A stretch of 64,000 nt of DNA from Paenibacillus athensensis. Its GTDB lineage: Bacteria; Bacillota; Bacilli; Paenibacillales; NBRC-103111. The stretch covers positions 310,001 to 374,000 of the forward strand of contig NZ_MYFO02000004.1 of the NCBI RefSeq assembly GCF_004514475.2. Reading direction: 5' to 3'. The stretch's first letter is position 1; the number at the start of each line of letters is the position of its first letter. The position numbers and the translations under genes are program-made. Positions 1 to 8,129 of this stretch are shown piece after piece. A model generated the notes under the pieces. The model did not search any database. It saw only the letters and a program-made list of their open reading frames with translations, and had not been told where the DNA came from.

Positions 1-25
1 CGTGGTGGCCAAGCAGAAAAAGTAA
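1..25 (+). CDS. C-terminal end of an upstream gene, possibly a sugar-binding lipoprotein (partial)
   Basis: Frame 2 reads VVAKQKK and stops at TAA 23-25. A short basic tail directly upstream of two sugar-type ABC permeases fits the end of the extracellular solute-binding protein that usually opens CUT1 operons. Only seven codons are visible, so the identity rests on position alone. Confidence 0.35.
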
Positions 26-298
26 CATCCGCCGCAAGCGGCGCGATCGGCACAGGCGGCGAAGCCCGACGGGCTTTGGCCGCACATGCCGTTTCGCTGC
101 CGGGGTCAAGGCGCAGCTGCGGGCCGCGAGGTGTTTCCCGCCCATGCGGGGATGCCGCGTCCGCACTGCCCAGCCTCGGCAAATGCTTGCGATTCAGACC
201 TGCAAGCTGCGGGTACGGCGGGCAAGCGGGATGGCAACATGCGCGCGACGCCAGCAGTTTTCGCGGTTATTCCAAGTAAAAGCGACGGTGAGAAAGGC
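26..298 (+). other. intergenic region before the ABC permease genes
   Basis: No convincing gene. It holds a small hairpin, AAGCCC (62-67) / GGGCTT (71-76), without a clear U-tract, and the CRISPR-like sequence at 131-154. An in-frame extension of the downstream permease up to position 86 exists, but it lacks membrane character and the ribosome binding site lies just before 299, so it is treated as non-coding. Confidence 0.6.
131..154 (+). repeat. solitary sequence resembling a type I-E CRISPR repeat
   Basis: GTGTTTCCCGCCCATGCGGGGATG matches the general form of type I-E repeats: a GTGTT-like start, a CCCGC/GCGGG stem (137-141 / 146-150) and a GGGGATG end. The opposite strand would translate to GIPAWAGNT, a familiar spurious peptide from such repeats. 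There is no second copy at spacer distance and no cas gene in the window, so this is an isolated sequence, not an array. Confidence 0.3.
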
Positions 299-1204
299 AT
301 GACAACCAGCTCCAAAAGGTGGAAACGAAGCTTGTTTATCGCCTCGTTCATTCTGCCGACCTTTGTGTTCTTTTGTTTGTTTACCGTGTATCCCGTGGTT
401 CAAGCGCTGCAAAAGTCGCTGTATGACTGGTCCGGCATGTCGGAAAACAGCACGTTTATCGGCCTGGACAATTTCAAGGACATGTTGAAGGACCCGATCG
501 TTTGGCGGGCTGTCGGCAATGATTATTTTCTGGTCGCCGGCAAGGTGATCGGCATTATGTGTCTGGCGACGTTTTTCGCCGTAGCGTTAACGCGCTTCAA
601 GCAACGCGGCTCGGGCTTTTTCCGGGCGATCTTTTTTATCCCCAATGTCATTTCCGTCGTAGTTATCGGCGTGTTGTGGAATTTTATCTACAATCCGCAA
701 ATCGGCTTTCTCAATGCGTTTTTATCCTTGTTTACCGATGAAAAGGTGGATATTACGTGGCTTGGCTTTCCCAAGCATACGATCTGGATGCTGCTGCCGC
801 CGACGATTTGGGCGGGGATCGGCTTCTACATGATTTTGATGATTGCGGCAATCGTGAATATTCCCGCTTCCTATTACGAGGCGGCTAATATAGACGGGGC
901 GGGGCAGTGGTCGCAATTCCGCCACATAACGCTGCCGCTGATTTGGGAGCAGATCAAGGTATCGATCATTAACATTGTCATCACCACGCTGAACGGCTCG
1001 TTTGTGATCGTGCAGTTGATGACCAATGGCGGACAGCCGGACAATACGACGCAGGTGATGGGCTCCTACCTGTACCGCATGGCGTTCCAGCAGTACCATT
1101 TTGGCTATGGGGCGGCCATCGGGGTGTTGATTCTGATCGTTTCGCTCGTGACGACGCTTTTGTTGCAGCGCATCATGCGCCAAGAGACGGTTGAAATGCA
1201 GTAA
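299..1204 (+). CDS. sugar ABC transporter permease, CUT1 MalF/UgpA type
   Basis: A 301-residue inner-membrane permease. Hydrophobic segments run through the chain, starting with an N-terminal helix at residues about 10-32. The cytoplasmic EAA loop, which docks on the ATPase, is seen as EAANIDGAGQWSQF near residue 198, followed by HITLPLI. The start at 299 is preferred because GGTGAGAAAGG precedes it and the protein then begins MTTSSKRWKR, a normal basic N-terminus. The next gene encodes the partner permease, and the preceding gene was probably the binding protein. No ATPase is adjacent, which is usual where one MsmX-like ATPase serves many importers. The sugar cannot be read from the sequence. 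Confidence 0.93.
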   Translation: MTTSSKRWKRSLFIASFILPTFVFFCLFTVYPVVQALQKSLYDWSGMSENSTFIGLDNFKDMLKDPIVWRAVGNDYFLVAGKVIGIMCLATFFAVALTRFKQRGSGFFRAIFFIPNVISVVVIGVLWNFIYNPQIGFLNAFLSLFTDEKVDITWLGFPKHTIWMLLPPTIWAGIGFYMILMIAAIVNIPASYYEAANIDGAGQWSQFRHITLPLIWEQIKVSIINIVITTLNGSFVIVQLMTNGGQPDNTTQVMGSYLYRMAFQQYHFGYGAAIGVLILIVSLVTTLLLQRIMRQETVEMQ

Positions 1205-1244
1205 GCCGCGTCAGGCAAGTGACACTGAAGGGAGAAGCCTCGCT

Positions 1245-2084
1245 ATGGCTATCAAAAATCCGGTCGCCAGGTCGATCGTATGGCTCATATTGCTGCTGTG
1301 GAGCGTGGCCGTGCTGTATCCGCTCATCTGGACACTGCTCGACGCGCTGAAAAATAACGAGCAATTTTTTCTGAATATGCCTTGGGCGCTGCCCAAGCTG
1401 CCGCTGCTCTGGTCGAATTTCAGCTATGTATGGAGCAAGTACAACTTCAGCACCTATTTTCTGAATTCAATCGTCGTTACGGTGGGCAGTACGCTGCTCG
1501 GGATGATTTTGTCGGCGATGACGGCTTACGTGCTGGCCCGCTATGCATTCAGGGGCGGCAAGCTGCTGTTCACCCTGTACATTTCATCGATGATGATTCC
1601 GTTCGCGCTGGCGCTGATTCCGCTGTTTTTTCTGCTCAACGATCTGCACATGGTCAATACGCGGATCGGTCTGATTCTGGTGTACGCTTCGCTGAATCTG
1701 CCGTTTGGCATTTTCCTGCTCGTCGGCTTCTACAAGTCGTTGCCCAAGGAAATTGAAGAAGCGGCGGTGATGGACGGCACCTCGCATTACGGCACGTTTT
1801 TCCGCATTATGCTGCCGCTGTCGCAGCCGGGGCTGATCACCGTATTGATTACGAACATGCTGAACAACTGGAATGAATATTTCCTCGGCGTTGTGCTGAC
1901 GAATGATCCGGAGAAATATACGCTGCCGATCGGGCTGGCGGTGATGCAAGCGGAAATGCAATACCGCGTCGAGTGGGGACCACTGTTCGCGGGGCTGCTC
2001 ATCACGATGGTGCCAACGCTGATCATCTACATCATCTTCCAGCGGCAAATCGCCGGCGGGATTACCGCAGGCGCCGTCAAATAG
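1245..2084 (+). CDS. sugar ABC transporter permease, CUT1 MalG type
   Basis: A 279-residue permease, the second half of the heterodimeric channel with the preceding gene. About six membrane helices are visible. The EAA loop reads EEAAVMDGTSHYGTFFRI near residue 170, followed by MLPLSQPGL, and the GIFLLVGFYK helix precedes it, as in the MalG family. ATG 1245 is chosen because AAGGGAG lies at 1228-1234; a longer frame from 1191 overlaps the upstream gene. The operon ends at a strong hairpin at 2108-2155. Substrate unknown. Confidence 0.93.
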   Translation: MAIKNPVARSIVWLILLLWSVAVLYPLIWTLLDALKNNEQFFLNMPWALPKLPLLWSNFSYVWSKYNFSTYFLNSIVVTVGSTLLGMILSAMTAYVLARYAFRGGKLLFTLYISSMMIPFALALIPLFFLLNDLHMVNTRIGLILVYASLNLPFGIFLLVGFYKSLPKEIEEAAVMDGTSHYGTFFRIMLPLSQPGLITVLITNMLNNWNEYFLGVVLTNDPEKYTLPIGLAVMQAEMQYRVEWGPLFAGLLITMVPTLIIYIIFQRQIAGGITAGAVK

Positions 2085-2107
2085 ATGGACTGTGTCATGA
2101 GAGAAAA

Positions 2108-2155
2108 AACACCTTCGCCAAGAGGATTTTCCCCCTCTTTGAAGGTGTTCTTTCT
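2108..2155 (+). terminator. rho-independent terminator after the ABC operon
   Basis: AACACCTTC (2108-2116) pairs with GAAGGTGTT (2141-2149), with an inner AAGAGG/CCTCTT stem, followed by CTTTCT. It ends the ABC operon. It lies upstream of the PTS promoter, so it is not obviously the RAT-controlled terminator of the PTS gene. Confidence 0.75.
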
Positions 2156-2157
2156 AC

Positions 2158-2163
2158 TATAAT
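2158..2163 (+). promoter_or_regulatory. -10 box of the PTS gene promoter
   Basis: A perfect TATAAT 65 bp before the PTS start. The -35 is poor: TTGAAG at 2139-2144 gives only a 13-bp spacer. The leader from about 2170 contains a small stem, AGGCGCTG / CAGCGCTT. No sequence resembling the conserved RAT element of LicT/GlcT antiterminators was recognised. Confidence 0.45.
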
Positions 2164-2228
2164 GGAAGAAGAGACATCAGAAGGCGCTGCAGCTTGCGGC
2201 ACCACAGCGCTTGACGGGGGTTGGATAG

Positions 2229-3683
2229 ATGAGATTGATGTATCAGCTGCAAAAGGTCGGACGTTCCCTGATGATCCCGATTGCTGTGTTGCCGGCCGCT
2301 TCCGTGCTGCTGCTGATCGGCAACATGCATTTTCAGTCGCCGCTACTGGTGCGGCTGGCACAAATATTCGCTGCCGGCGGCAGCGCCGTATTTGACAATT
2401 TACCGTTGATTTTTGCCGTCGGGTTGGCGATCGGCTTGACCTCGGGCGAAGGCATTGCCGCTTTGGCAGCCACGGTCGGCTATCTGGTTTTTGACAACGT
2501 GCTCAAATATTTCCCGGCAGGCACGCAAAATGCCGAACGCGTCGATATGGGCGTGCTCGGCGGCATGTTGGTCGGCGTGCTGGCCGCGGTGTTTTTTCGC
2601 CGGTTTCAGCATGTGCAGCTGCCCAAGGCGCTCGGCTTTTTTGGCGGCAAGCGGTTTGTGCCGCTGCTGACGGCGCTGGTGATGGTGCTGCTCGGCGGGA
2701 TCATGGGCTTCGCTTGGCCGCCCGTGCAAAGCGTCATCAGCGAGGTTGGCTTGTGGGTTGTGGATAACGGCAGCGTCGGCGTGTTCATTTACGGCGTCAT
2801 GAACCGGCTGCTGATTCCGACCGGGCTGCACCATATTATTAACAACATCGCCTGGTTCCAGATCGGTGACTTCGTCACGCCTACGGGCAAGGTCGTGCAT
2901 GGCGACATCGCGCGGTTTTTCGCCGGCGATCCAACGGCCGGACTGTTTACGACCGGCTTCTATCCGGTGTTTATGTTCGGGCTGCCGGCAGCGGCGCTGG
3001 CGATGATTCAGCGGATGGATGCGTCGCGCCGCCAATTGTACGTGCCCGTACTGCTAAGCGCCGGGCTGATCAGCTTCCTGACCGGGATTACCGAGCCGAT
3101 TGAATTTGCATTTATGTTCGTGGCTCCGCTGCTGTACGTCGTCCATGCCTGCCTTACCGGCTTGTCCTTGACGGTGATGAACCTGCTTGGCGTCAAGGTG
3201 GGCTTCGGCTTTTCGGCCGGCTTCATCGATTTGGCGCTGAACTGGAATTTGTCGACGCACCCGCTGCTGGTGCCTGTCGTCGGCGCGGTCTATTTTGTCG
3301 TGTATTACACGGCATTTCGCACGTATTTGCATTTCTTTCCGGCGCGATTGTTTGCGCAAAGCGAAGCGGCAGAGGAAGCGGGAGCCGAGGCCGAGCCGGC
3401 CGCCGGGCAGGCGGAGTCGCGCACAGGCCATATTTTGCGCCATATCGGCGGTGCAGCCAACGTGGTCAGCGTCGACGCCTGCATTACGCGGCTGCGGCTG
3501 CTTGTGAAGGAGGAGAAGCTGGTCGACGATTCCGAGCTCAAGCAGCTCGGCGCGATTGGCGTCATCCGGCTTGGCCAAGGCAACGTGCATATCGTGTTCG
3601 GCACGGAATCGGAGCAGATTCGCGAGGATTTGCAGCCGCTGCTGCCAGCGGCGAGAATCAGGCCGGGCAGCGGTCAGGGATGA
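2229..3683 (+). CDS. PTS EIICB transporter, glucose/N-acetylglucosamine family
   Basis: A 484-residue phosphotransferase permease that imports and phosphorylates a hexose or amino sugar. The EIIC part (residues about 1-380) has the family landmarks PTGLHHIINN and the substrate-site GITEPIEF. A polar Ala/Glu linker joins it to an EIIB domain whose phosphorylation cysteine lies in DACITRLRL (residue about 418). There is no EIIA domain, so EIIA must come from elsewhere. Length and organisation match NagP/PtsG-type EIICB proteins; the glucose versus GlcNAc choice is not decided here. GGGGG precedes ATG 2229. The next gene is a PRD antiterminator, its likely regulator. Confidence 0.9.
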   Translation: MRLMYQLQKVGRSLMIPIAVLPAASVLLLIGNMHFQSPLLVRLAQIFAAGGSAVFDNLPLIFAVGLAIGLTSGEGIAALAATVGYLVFDNVLKYFPAGTQNAERVDMGVLGGMLVGVLAAVFFRRFQHVQLPKALGFFGGKRFVPLLTALVMVLLGGIMGFAWPPVQSVISEVGLWVVDNGSVGVFIYGVMNRLLIPTGLHHIINNIAWFQIGDFVTPTGKVVHGDIARFFAGDPTAGLFTTGFYPVFMFGLPAAALAMIQRMDASRRQLYVPVLLSAGLISFLTGITEPIEFAFMFVAPLLYVVHACLTGLSLTVMNLLGVKVGFGFSAGFIDLALNWNLSTHPLLVPVVGAVYFVVYYTAFRTYLHFFPARLFAQSEAAEEAGAEAEPAAGQAESRTGHILRHIGGAANVVSVDACITRLRLLVKEEKLVDDSELKQLGAIGVIRLGQGNVHIVFGTESEQIREDLQPLLPAARIRPGSGQG

Positions 3684-3766
3684 CGGTGGAGCCTGCAGCC
3701 GTCGCGGCAGGCGGCGTGTGGCGGGAGCGCCGGAATGATTTTGGAAATGGGGCAAGGGGGTGTCTT

Positions 3767-4600
3767 ATGATTGAAAGAACGATTATTCACGTGCTATCGC
3801 ACAATGTGGTCATGTCGCATCTATCAACAGGCAAAAATTCGATTGCGTTTGGCAAAGGCATCGGATTCAAAAAGACACCAGGAATGGCGATTGCGGAAAG
3901 CGACATCACACAGGAGTTTTTGCTGCATACGTCCGAAGTGCTGCGGAACTACGAGCAAATTTTAAATGCGGTCGATGTCAAAATTATCGGGATTACCGAA
4001 GAGGTCATCGCTTATGCACAAGGGATGCTGGAGGGCGATTTCTCGGAAACGATTCACGCCTCGCTTGTCGATCATATCAACTTTGCCGTAGAGCGGCAGC
4101 GGCGCGGGATCTTTATCACCAATCCGTTTGCTTACGAGATTCAATACATGTATCCGGAGGAGTATAAAGCAGCGAAAAAATCGGTTGAATACCTGAACGA
4201 GCATCTTGACGTGACGCTGCCCGAGGACGAGGTTGCCTTTCTGGCGATGCATTTCAACGGCGCGCGGAAAAAAGGGCAAGCTTCCGATTCGCTGGCCGTC
4301 GTCAAGCTCGTATCCCGGATTATCGATTCGGCCAAGGAGCTTGGCTTCGGCTTTGACGATTCCTTCTCGACGCTGCGCTTTATCAGTCATTTGAAAAGCT
4401 TGATCGAACGGGTCAAGACGAACAAAACGCTGCAAAATTCGCTGCTGGGCAAAATTCAGGAGGAATACGGCGAAACGTATGTCAAAGCAAAGGTGCTGGC
4501 GCTGACGATTGCCGACGCTTTGCAGATGGATGTGCCCGACGACGAAGCCGGCTATCTGACGATGCATCTGGAGCGTATGCAGCAGCGCGCGGAGTCGTGA
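3767..4600 (+). CDS. PRD-domain transcription antiterminator, BglG/LicT/GlcT family
   Basis: A 277-residue RNA-binding regulator. Residues about 1-55 form the CAT RNA-binding domain (HNVVMSHLSTGK, FGKGIGF). Two PTS regulation domains follow. PRD1 has histidines in LVDHINFAVER and the later EDEVAFLAMHF; PRD2 has HLKSLIERV and DEAGYLTMHLERM. Such proteins are phosphorylated by HPr and EIIB and prevent termination in the leader of their cognate PTS gene. ATG 3767 follows AAGGGGG at 3754-3760. The gene lies 83 bp after the PTS gene and is probably cotranscribed. The RNA target was not located. Confidence 0.9.
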   Translation: MIERTIIHVLSHNVVMSHLSTGKNSIAFGKGIGFKKTPGMAIAESDITQEFLLHTSEVLRNYEQILNAVDVKIIGITEEVIAYAQGMLEGDFSETIHASLVDHINFAVERQRRGIFITNPFAYEIQYMYPEEYKAAKKSVEYLNEHLDVTLPEDEVAFLAMHFNGARKKGQASDSLAVVKLVSRIIDSAKELGFGFDDSFSTLRFISHLKSLIERVKTNKTLQNSLLGKIQEEYGETYVKAKVLALTIADALQMDVPDDEAGYLTMHLERMQQRAES

Positions 4601-4624
4601 ATGTCGTGAATACGGAACATTTTC

Positions 4625-4665
4625 AATCCCTGAGCCTTCCGGAAGCGGGGATTTTTGTTTTTTGC
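4625..4665 (+). terminator. terminator after the PTS-antiterminator operon
   Basis: ATCCC / GGGGAT stem with inner CTTCCGGAAG palindrome, followed by TTTTTGTTTTTT. Confidence 0.8.
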
Positions 4666-4754
4666 CCGCGGCAGCTCCCGTTCTGGCGATTGCATAAATG
4701 CACATAGTCGGCTAAACTGACTGATAGAGATAGAGTCAAGACAGAACGGAGTGT

Positions 4755-5858
4755 ATGGACATGCTGTATTCGAAGTTGGGTAAGCCGGTGCTGTTTCGGA
4801 TGGACCCGGAGAAGGCACATCATCTGATTATCGACGGACTAAGCGCAGCCAGCGCGGTGCCTGGCGCCACACAGTTGATGAAGGCGGCCTGGGGCGTGAA
4901 GCGTTCGCCGGAGCTGGCGACCAAGCTGTGGGGCATCGATTTCCCGAATCCGATCGGGCTGGCCGCGGGACTGGACAAAAACGCCAAGGCGGTGCGCGGT
5001 TTTTCGCAAATCGGCTTCGGCTTTATGGAAGTCGGAACGATTACGCCCAAGCCGCAGCCGGGCAACGAGCTGCCAAGGCTGTTCCGCTTGCCGCAGGATG
5101 AAGCGCTGATCAACCGGATGGGCTTCAACAATGTCGGCGCTGAGGAAATGGCGCGCAATTTGAGCAAGGTTGGCGCGCATACCATCCCGGTAGCGATCAA
5201 TATCGGCAAAAACAAAACGACGCCCAACGAGATGGCCGAAGAGGATTATCGCGCCTGCATTCGGACACTCTTCGAATACGGCGATTTCTTTGTTGTGAAC
5301 ATTTCTTCGCCAAATACGCCGGATTTACGCAATTTGCAGCATGGCAACGATTTGTACCGCTTGCTGGAAGCGGTCATGACCGAGATGAACCTGCAGCGCG
5401 AGCGGCATGGCGGCAGCGGCAAGCCGGTGTTGGTGAAAATTGCACCCGATCTGAGCGATGCGGAGCTGGAGCTGACTGTCGGCACGATCAAGGAAAGCGG
5501 CGTGTCCGGCATTATCGCTACGAATACGACGCTCAGCCGCGACGGTTTGACGCATGTCAACCGCGAGCAGGCCGGCGGCTTGAGCGGCAAGCCGTTGACG
5601 AAGCGCTCGACCGAGATGATCGGCAAGGTCTACGCGATGACGGAAGGCAAGCTGCCGATCGTCGGCGCCGGCGGTATTTTTTCCGCTCAGGATGCATATG
5701 ACAAAATACGGGCCGGTGCAAGCCTCGTCGAAGTGTATACGGCTTTGATCTACGAGGGGCCAACGCTGCTTGCCCGCTTGAATCAGGGCTTGCAAACGCT
5801 GCTGAAACGTGACGGATACACACATATTTCCCAGGCAATAGGCGCAGATCATAAGTGA
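4755..5858 (+). CDS. pyrD: dihydroorotate dehydrogenase, class 2 (quinone-dependent)
   Basis: A 367-residue FMN enzyme that oxidises dihydroorotate to orotate in pyrimidine synthesis, passing electrons to the quinone pool. Class 2 is shown by the N-terminal helical extension (residues about 1-45) and the length. Visible motifs: GLAAGLDKNAKAV, NRMGFNN, AINIGKNK, VNISSPNTPDLRNLQ with the catalytic serine at about 184-185, LVKIAPDLS, IIATNTT, GLSGKPL and VGAGGIF. It stands alone, not in a pyr operon. ATG 4755 follows ACGGAG; an in-frame ATG two codons on is possible. The class 2 enzyme fits Paenibacillus rather than Bacillus subtilis, which uses class 1B. Confidence 0.95.
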   Translation: MDMLYSKLGKPVLFRMDPEKAHHLIIDGLSAASAVPGATQLMKAAWGVKRSPELATKLWGIDFPNPIGLAAGLDKNAKAVRGFSQIGFGFMEVGTITPKPQPGNELPRLFRLPQDEALINRMGFNNVGAEEMARNLSKVGAHTIPVAINIGKNKTTPNEMAEEDYRACIRTLFEYGDFFVVNISSPNTPDLRNLQHGNDLYRLLEAVMTEMNLQRERHGGSGKPVLVKIAPDLSDAELELTVGTIKESGVSGIIATNTTLSRDGLTHVNREQAGGLSGKPLTKRSTEMIGKVYAMTEGKLPIVGAGGIFSAQDAYDKIRAGASLVEVYTALIYEGPTLLARLNQGLQTLLKRDGYTHISQAIGADHK

Positions 5859-5893
5859 CCCCATAAGAATTTGTCAGAAATGGAGGCAACCGG

Positions 5894-6697
5894 ATGGATG
5901 GACGCGACTGGAAAAAGTTCCTGCTTCCTTACGAGCAGTCGGTAGAAGAATTGAAGGTTAAATTTAAAACGCTGCGCAGCGAGCTGAAAAGCCGCGAGGA
6001 GTACTCTCCCGTTGAATTTGTAACCGGCAGGGTCAAAAAAATATCGAGCATTCTGGAAAAAGCGAAGCGGTTGAACGTTTCCGTTGATCTGTTGGAATCC
6101 GGAATCGAAGATATCGCCGGCATTCGCATTATGTGCCAATTCGTGGAAGACATCCAGCGGTTGGCCGATCTGATTCGCGCCCGCCAGGATATGCAGGTGC
6201 TCTACGAAAAGGACTATATTACGAATAAAAAAGAGAGCGGCTACCGCAGCTTCCATATGATTATCGAATATCCGGTGCAAACGGCGCTCGGCATGAAACG
6301 GGTGCTGGCGGAAATTCAAATTCGCACGCTGGCGATGAATTTCTGGGCGACGATTGAGCATTCATTGAATTATAAATATAAGCAAACGCTGCCTGACGAT
6401 GTACGCGTGCGGCTTAGTCGCGCAGCCGAAGCGGCTTATGTGCTCGATCAGGAGATGTCGAGCATTCGCGAGGAAATCATGGAGGCTCAGCAGCTGTTCG
6501 AGGACAATTCGAACCTCGTCAATAAGGTGCTGAACAACATTCAAGAGCTGTATTTTTATCATCGGGTACGTGAAGCGGCGCAGTTTCAGCTCCGTTTTAA
6601 CGAAATTTGGGAGCATGAGGATGTGTGGAGTCTCGGCGAGCTGTCGGCTGAGCTGGACGCGGCGATTACCCGGGCGAAAAAAGGAGACCAGTCCTGA
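5894..6697 (+). CDS. relQ: small alarmone synthetase (GTP pyrophosphokinase, RelQ/YjbM type)
   Basis: A 267-residue cytoplasmic enzyme that transfers pyrophosphate from ATP to GDP or GTP to make (p)ppGpp. It has only the synthetase domain: no hydrolase, TGS or ACT domain. Signature stretches are EDIAGIRIMC, KESGYRSFHMII and EIQIRTLAMNFWATIEHSL. The C-terminal helices after residue about 185 match those used for tetramer formation in RelQ. GGAGG sits before ATG 5894. The DUF309 gene follows after 2 bp, so the two are probably cotranscribed. Confidence 0.92.
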   Translation: MDGRDWKKFLLPYEQSVEELKVKFKTLRSELKSREEYSPVEFVTGRVKKISSILEKAKRLNVSVDLLESGIEDIAGIRIMCQFVEDIQRLADLIRARQDMQVLYEKDYITNKKESGYRSFHMIIEYPVQTALGMKRVLAEIQIRTLAMNFWATIEHSLNYKYKQTLPDDVRVRLSRAAEAAYVLDQEMSSIREEIMEAQQLFEDNSNLVNKVLNNIQELYFYHRVREAAQFQLRFNEIWEHEDVWSLGELSAELDAAITRAKKGDQS

Positions 6698-6699
6698 AG

Positions 6700-7116
6700 A
6701 TGCCGACCTATGACCGCTTGTATGTGGAATTTCTGTACTATTTTAATGAAGCGCGCGATTATTTCGAATGCCACGAGGTCATGGAGGAGTTGTGGCTGGA
6801 GGAAGGGCGCAATCCGTTATACCAAGGTCTGCTGCAAATTGCGGTAGGCCTTTATCATCATGCAAACGGCAATGTCAGCGGTTCGCTCAAGCTATTTACG
6901 GCCGGTTTGGAAAAGCTGGAGCCGCATCGGCCGGTGGCGCTGGGCATTGATCTGGGTCGGCTGCTCGACGACAGTCATCGGTATGTGCAGCGGCTGCTGC
7001 GAATAGCCGAAGAACCGTTTGCGCCATATGATCTCGATATCGCGGTGCTGGATGAAGGGCTGGCGGAGCTGGTGGAAGCCGTCAAACGCAACCCGCCGCA
7101 GCATGAGGAGGATTAG
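6700..7116 (+). CDS. DUF309 family protein
   Basis: A 138-residue soluble helical protein. The family signature FNEARDYFECHEVMEELW is near residue 15, followed by NPLYQGLLQIAVGLYHHANGN. The pairs of His, Glu and Trp in these helices are conserved in DUF309, whose biochemical role is not established to my knowledge. AGGAGACC precedes ATG 6700. It is packed between the alarmone synthetase (2 bp away) and the ABC ATPase (2 bp away), so all five genes to 9852 may form one transcript. Confidence 0.85.
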   Translation: MPTYDRLYVEFLYYFNEARDYFECHEVMEELWLEEGRNPLYQGLLQIAVGLYHHANGNVSGSLKLFTAGLEKLEPHRPVALGIDLGRLLDDSHRYVQRLLRIAEEPFAPYDLDIAVLDEGLAELVEAVKRNPPQHEED

Positions 7117-7118
7117 CG

Positions 7119-8129
7119 ATGATCGAAGTCAATCATCTGTGCAAATATTACCAGGTGCATGAGCGCGACCCCGGTTTCATGGCTTCGATGAAAAGCTTGT
7201 TCAATCGCCGCTTTCGGACGGTCAAGGCCGTGGACGATGTAAGCTTCCATATTCCTGAGGGGCAAATTGTTGGCTTTCTCGGGCCAAACGGAGCGGGCAA
7301 AACAACGACGATGAAGGTGCTCAGCGGCTTGCTTCATCCGTCGGCCGGCGACATCCGCGTCGGCGGTTTTGTGCCATTCGAGCAGAAAAAGCAATTTAAA
7401 ATGAACATCAGTCTCGTCATGGGCCAAAAAAGCCAGCTGATCTGGGACGTACCGGCGATGGAGACGTTTTTGGTCAATAAGGTCATCTATGAAATTCCCG
7501 ATGCACCGTTCAAGGAAACGCTGGACGATCTGGTCGGCTTGCTGGAGCTGGATGAGGTGCTGCGAAAGCCGGTGCGCCAGCTGTCGCTGGGGGAGCGGAT
7601 GAAATGCGAGCTGGCGGCTGCGCTGCTGCATCGCCCGCGCATCGTGTTTCTTGACGAGCCGACGATTGGGCTTGACGTGAACATGCAGGAAGTGATGCGG
7701 CAGTTCATTCAGGACTACAACCGCAAATATAAGGCGACGATCCTGCTGACGAGCCATTATATGGCCGACGTAACGGCGCTGTGTGAACGCGTACTGGTCA
7801 TTGGTAAGGGGCGGCTGCTTTATGACGGCGCCATTTCACGGCTGATCGACAAGTATGCGCCGTTCAAGCGGGTAGCGCTCAAGCTGGCTCAGCCTGTGGA
7901 CGCGGACAGCTTGCGCGAGGCGCTTGGCGGCGACGGACAGCTGGTCGGCTGCGAGTCGACCAAGGTCGAGCTGGATGTTCCGCGCGAGCGCGTGTCGGAA
8001 CTGTCGGCGCGGCTGCTGACGCGCTTTAACGTGCTTGATTTGACGATTGAAGATCCGTCGATGGAATCGGTCATTGCTCAAGCGTTTGAAGGGCGGGCCG
8101 GGTTCGATGAAACGGAGGGTACGCCATGA
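7119..8129 (+). CDS. ABC-2 type transporter ATP-binding protein (COG4586-like)
   Basis: A 336-residue ATPase that would power the two membrane proteins encoded next. Walker A is GPNGAGKTTTM (residues about 55-65), the Q-loop lies in MGQKSQLIWD, the signature in LSLGERMKCELA, Walker B in RIVFLDEPTIGLD and the H-loop in LTSHYMADV. A C-terminal domain of about 90 residues follows. The N-terminal insert before the Walker A (DPGFMASMKSLFNRRFRTV) is typical of the COG4586 group, which pairs with COG4587 and COG3694 permeases. GAGGAGG precedes ATG 7119. Substrate not known. Confidence 0.9.
   Translation: MIEVNHLCKYYQVHERDPGFMASMKSLFNRRFRTVKAVDDVSFHIPEGQIVGFLGPNGAGKTTTMKVLSGLLHPSAGDIRVGGFVPFEQKKQFKMNISLVMGQKSQLIWDVPAMETFLVNKVIYEIPDAPFKETLDDLVGLLELDEVLRKPVRQLSLGERMKCELAAALLHRPRIVFLDEPTIGLDVNMQEVMRQFIQDYNRKYKATILLTSHYMADVTALCERVLVIGKGRLLYDGAISRLIDKYAPFKRVALKLAQPVDADSLREALGGDGQLVGCESTKVELDVPRERVSELSARLLTRFNVLDLTIEDPSMESVIAQAFEGRAGFDETEGTP

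Noticed and set aside
86-298. In-frame N-terminal extension of the first ABC permease
   Set aside because: The extension is not membrane-like, covers the CRISPR-like sequence and lies upstream of the ribosome binding site before 299.
131-351. CRISPR array starting at the type I-E-like sequence
   Set aside because: Only one repeat-like copy; no second copy at about 61-bp distance and no cas gene.
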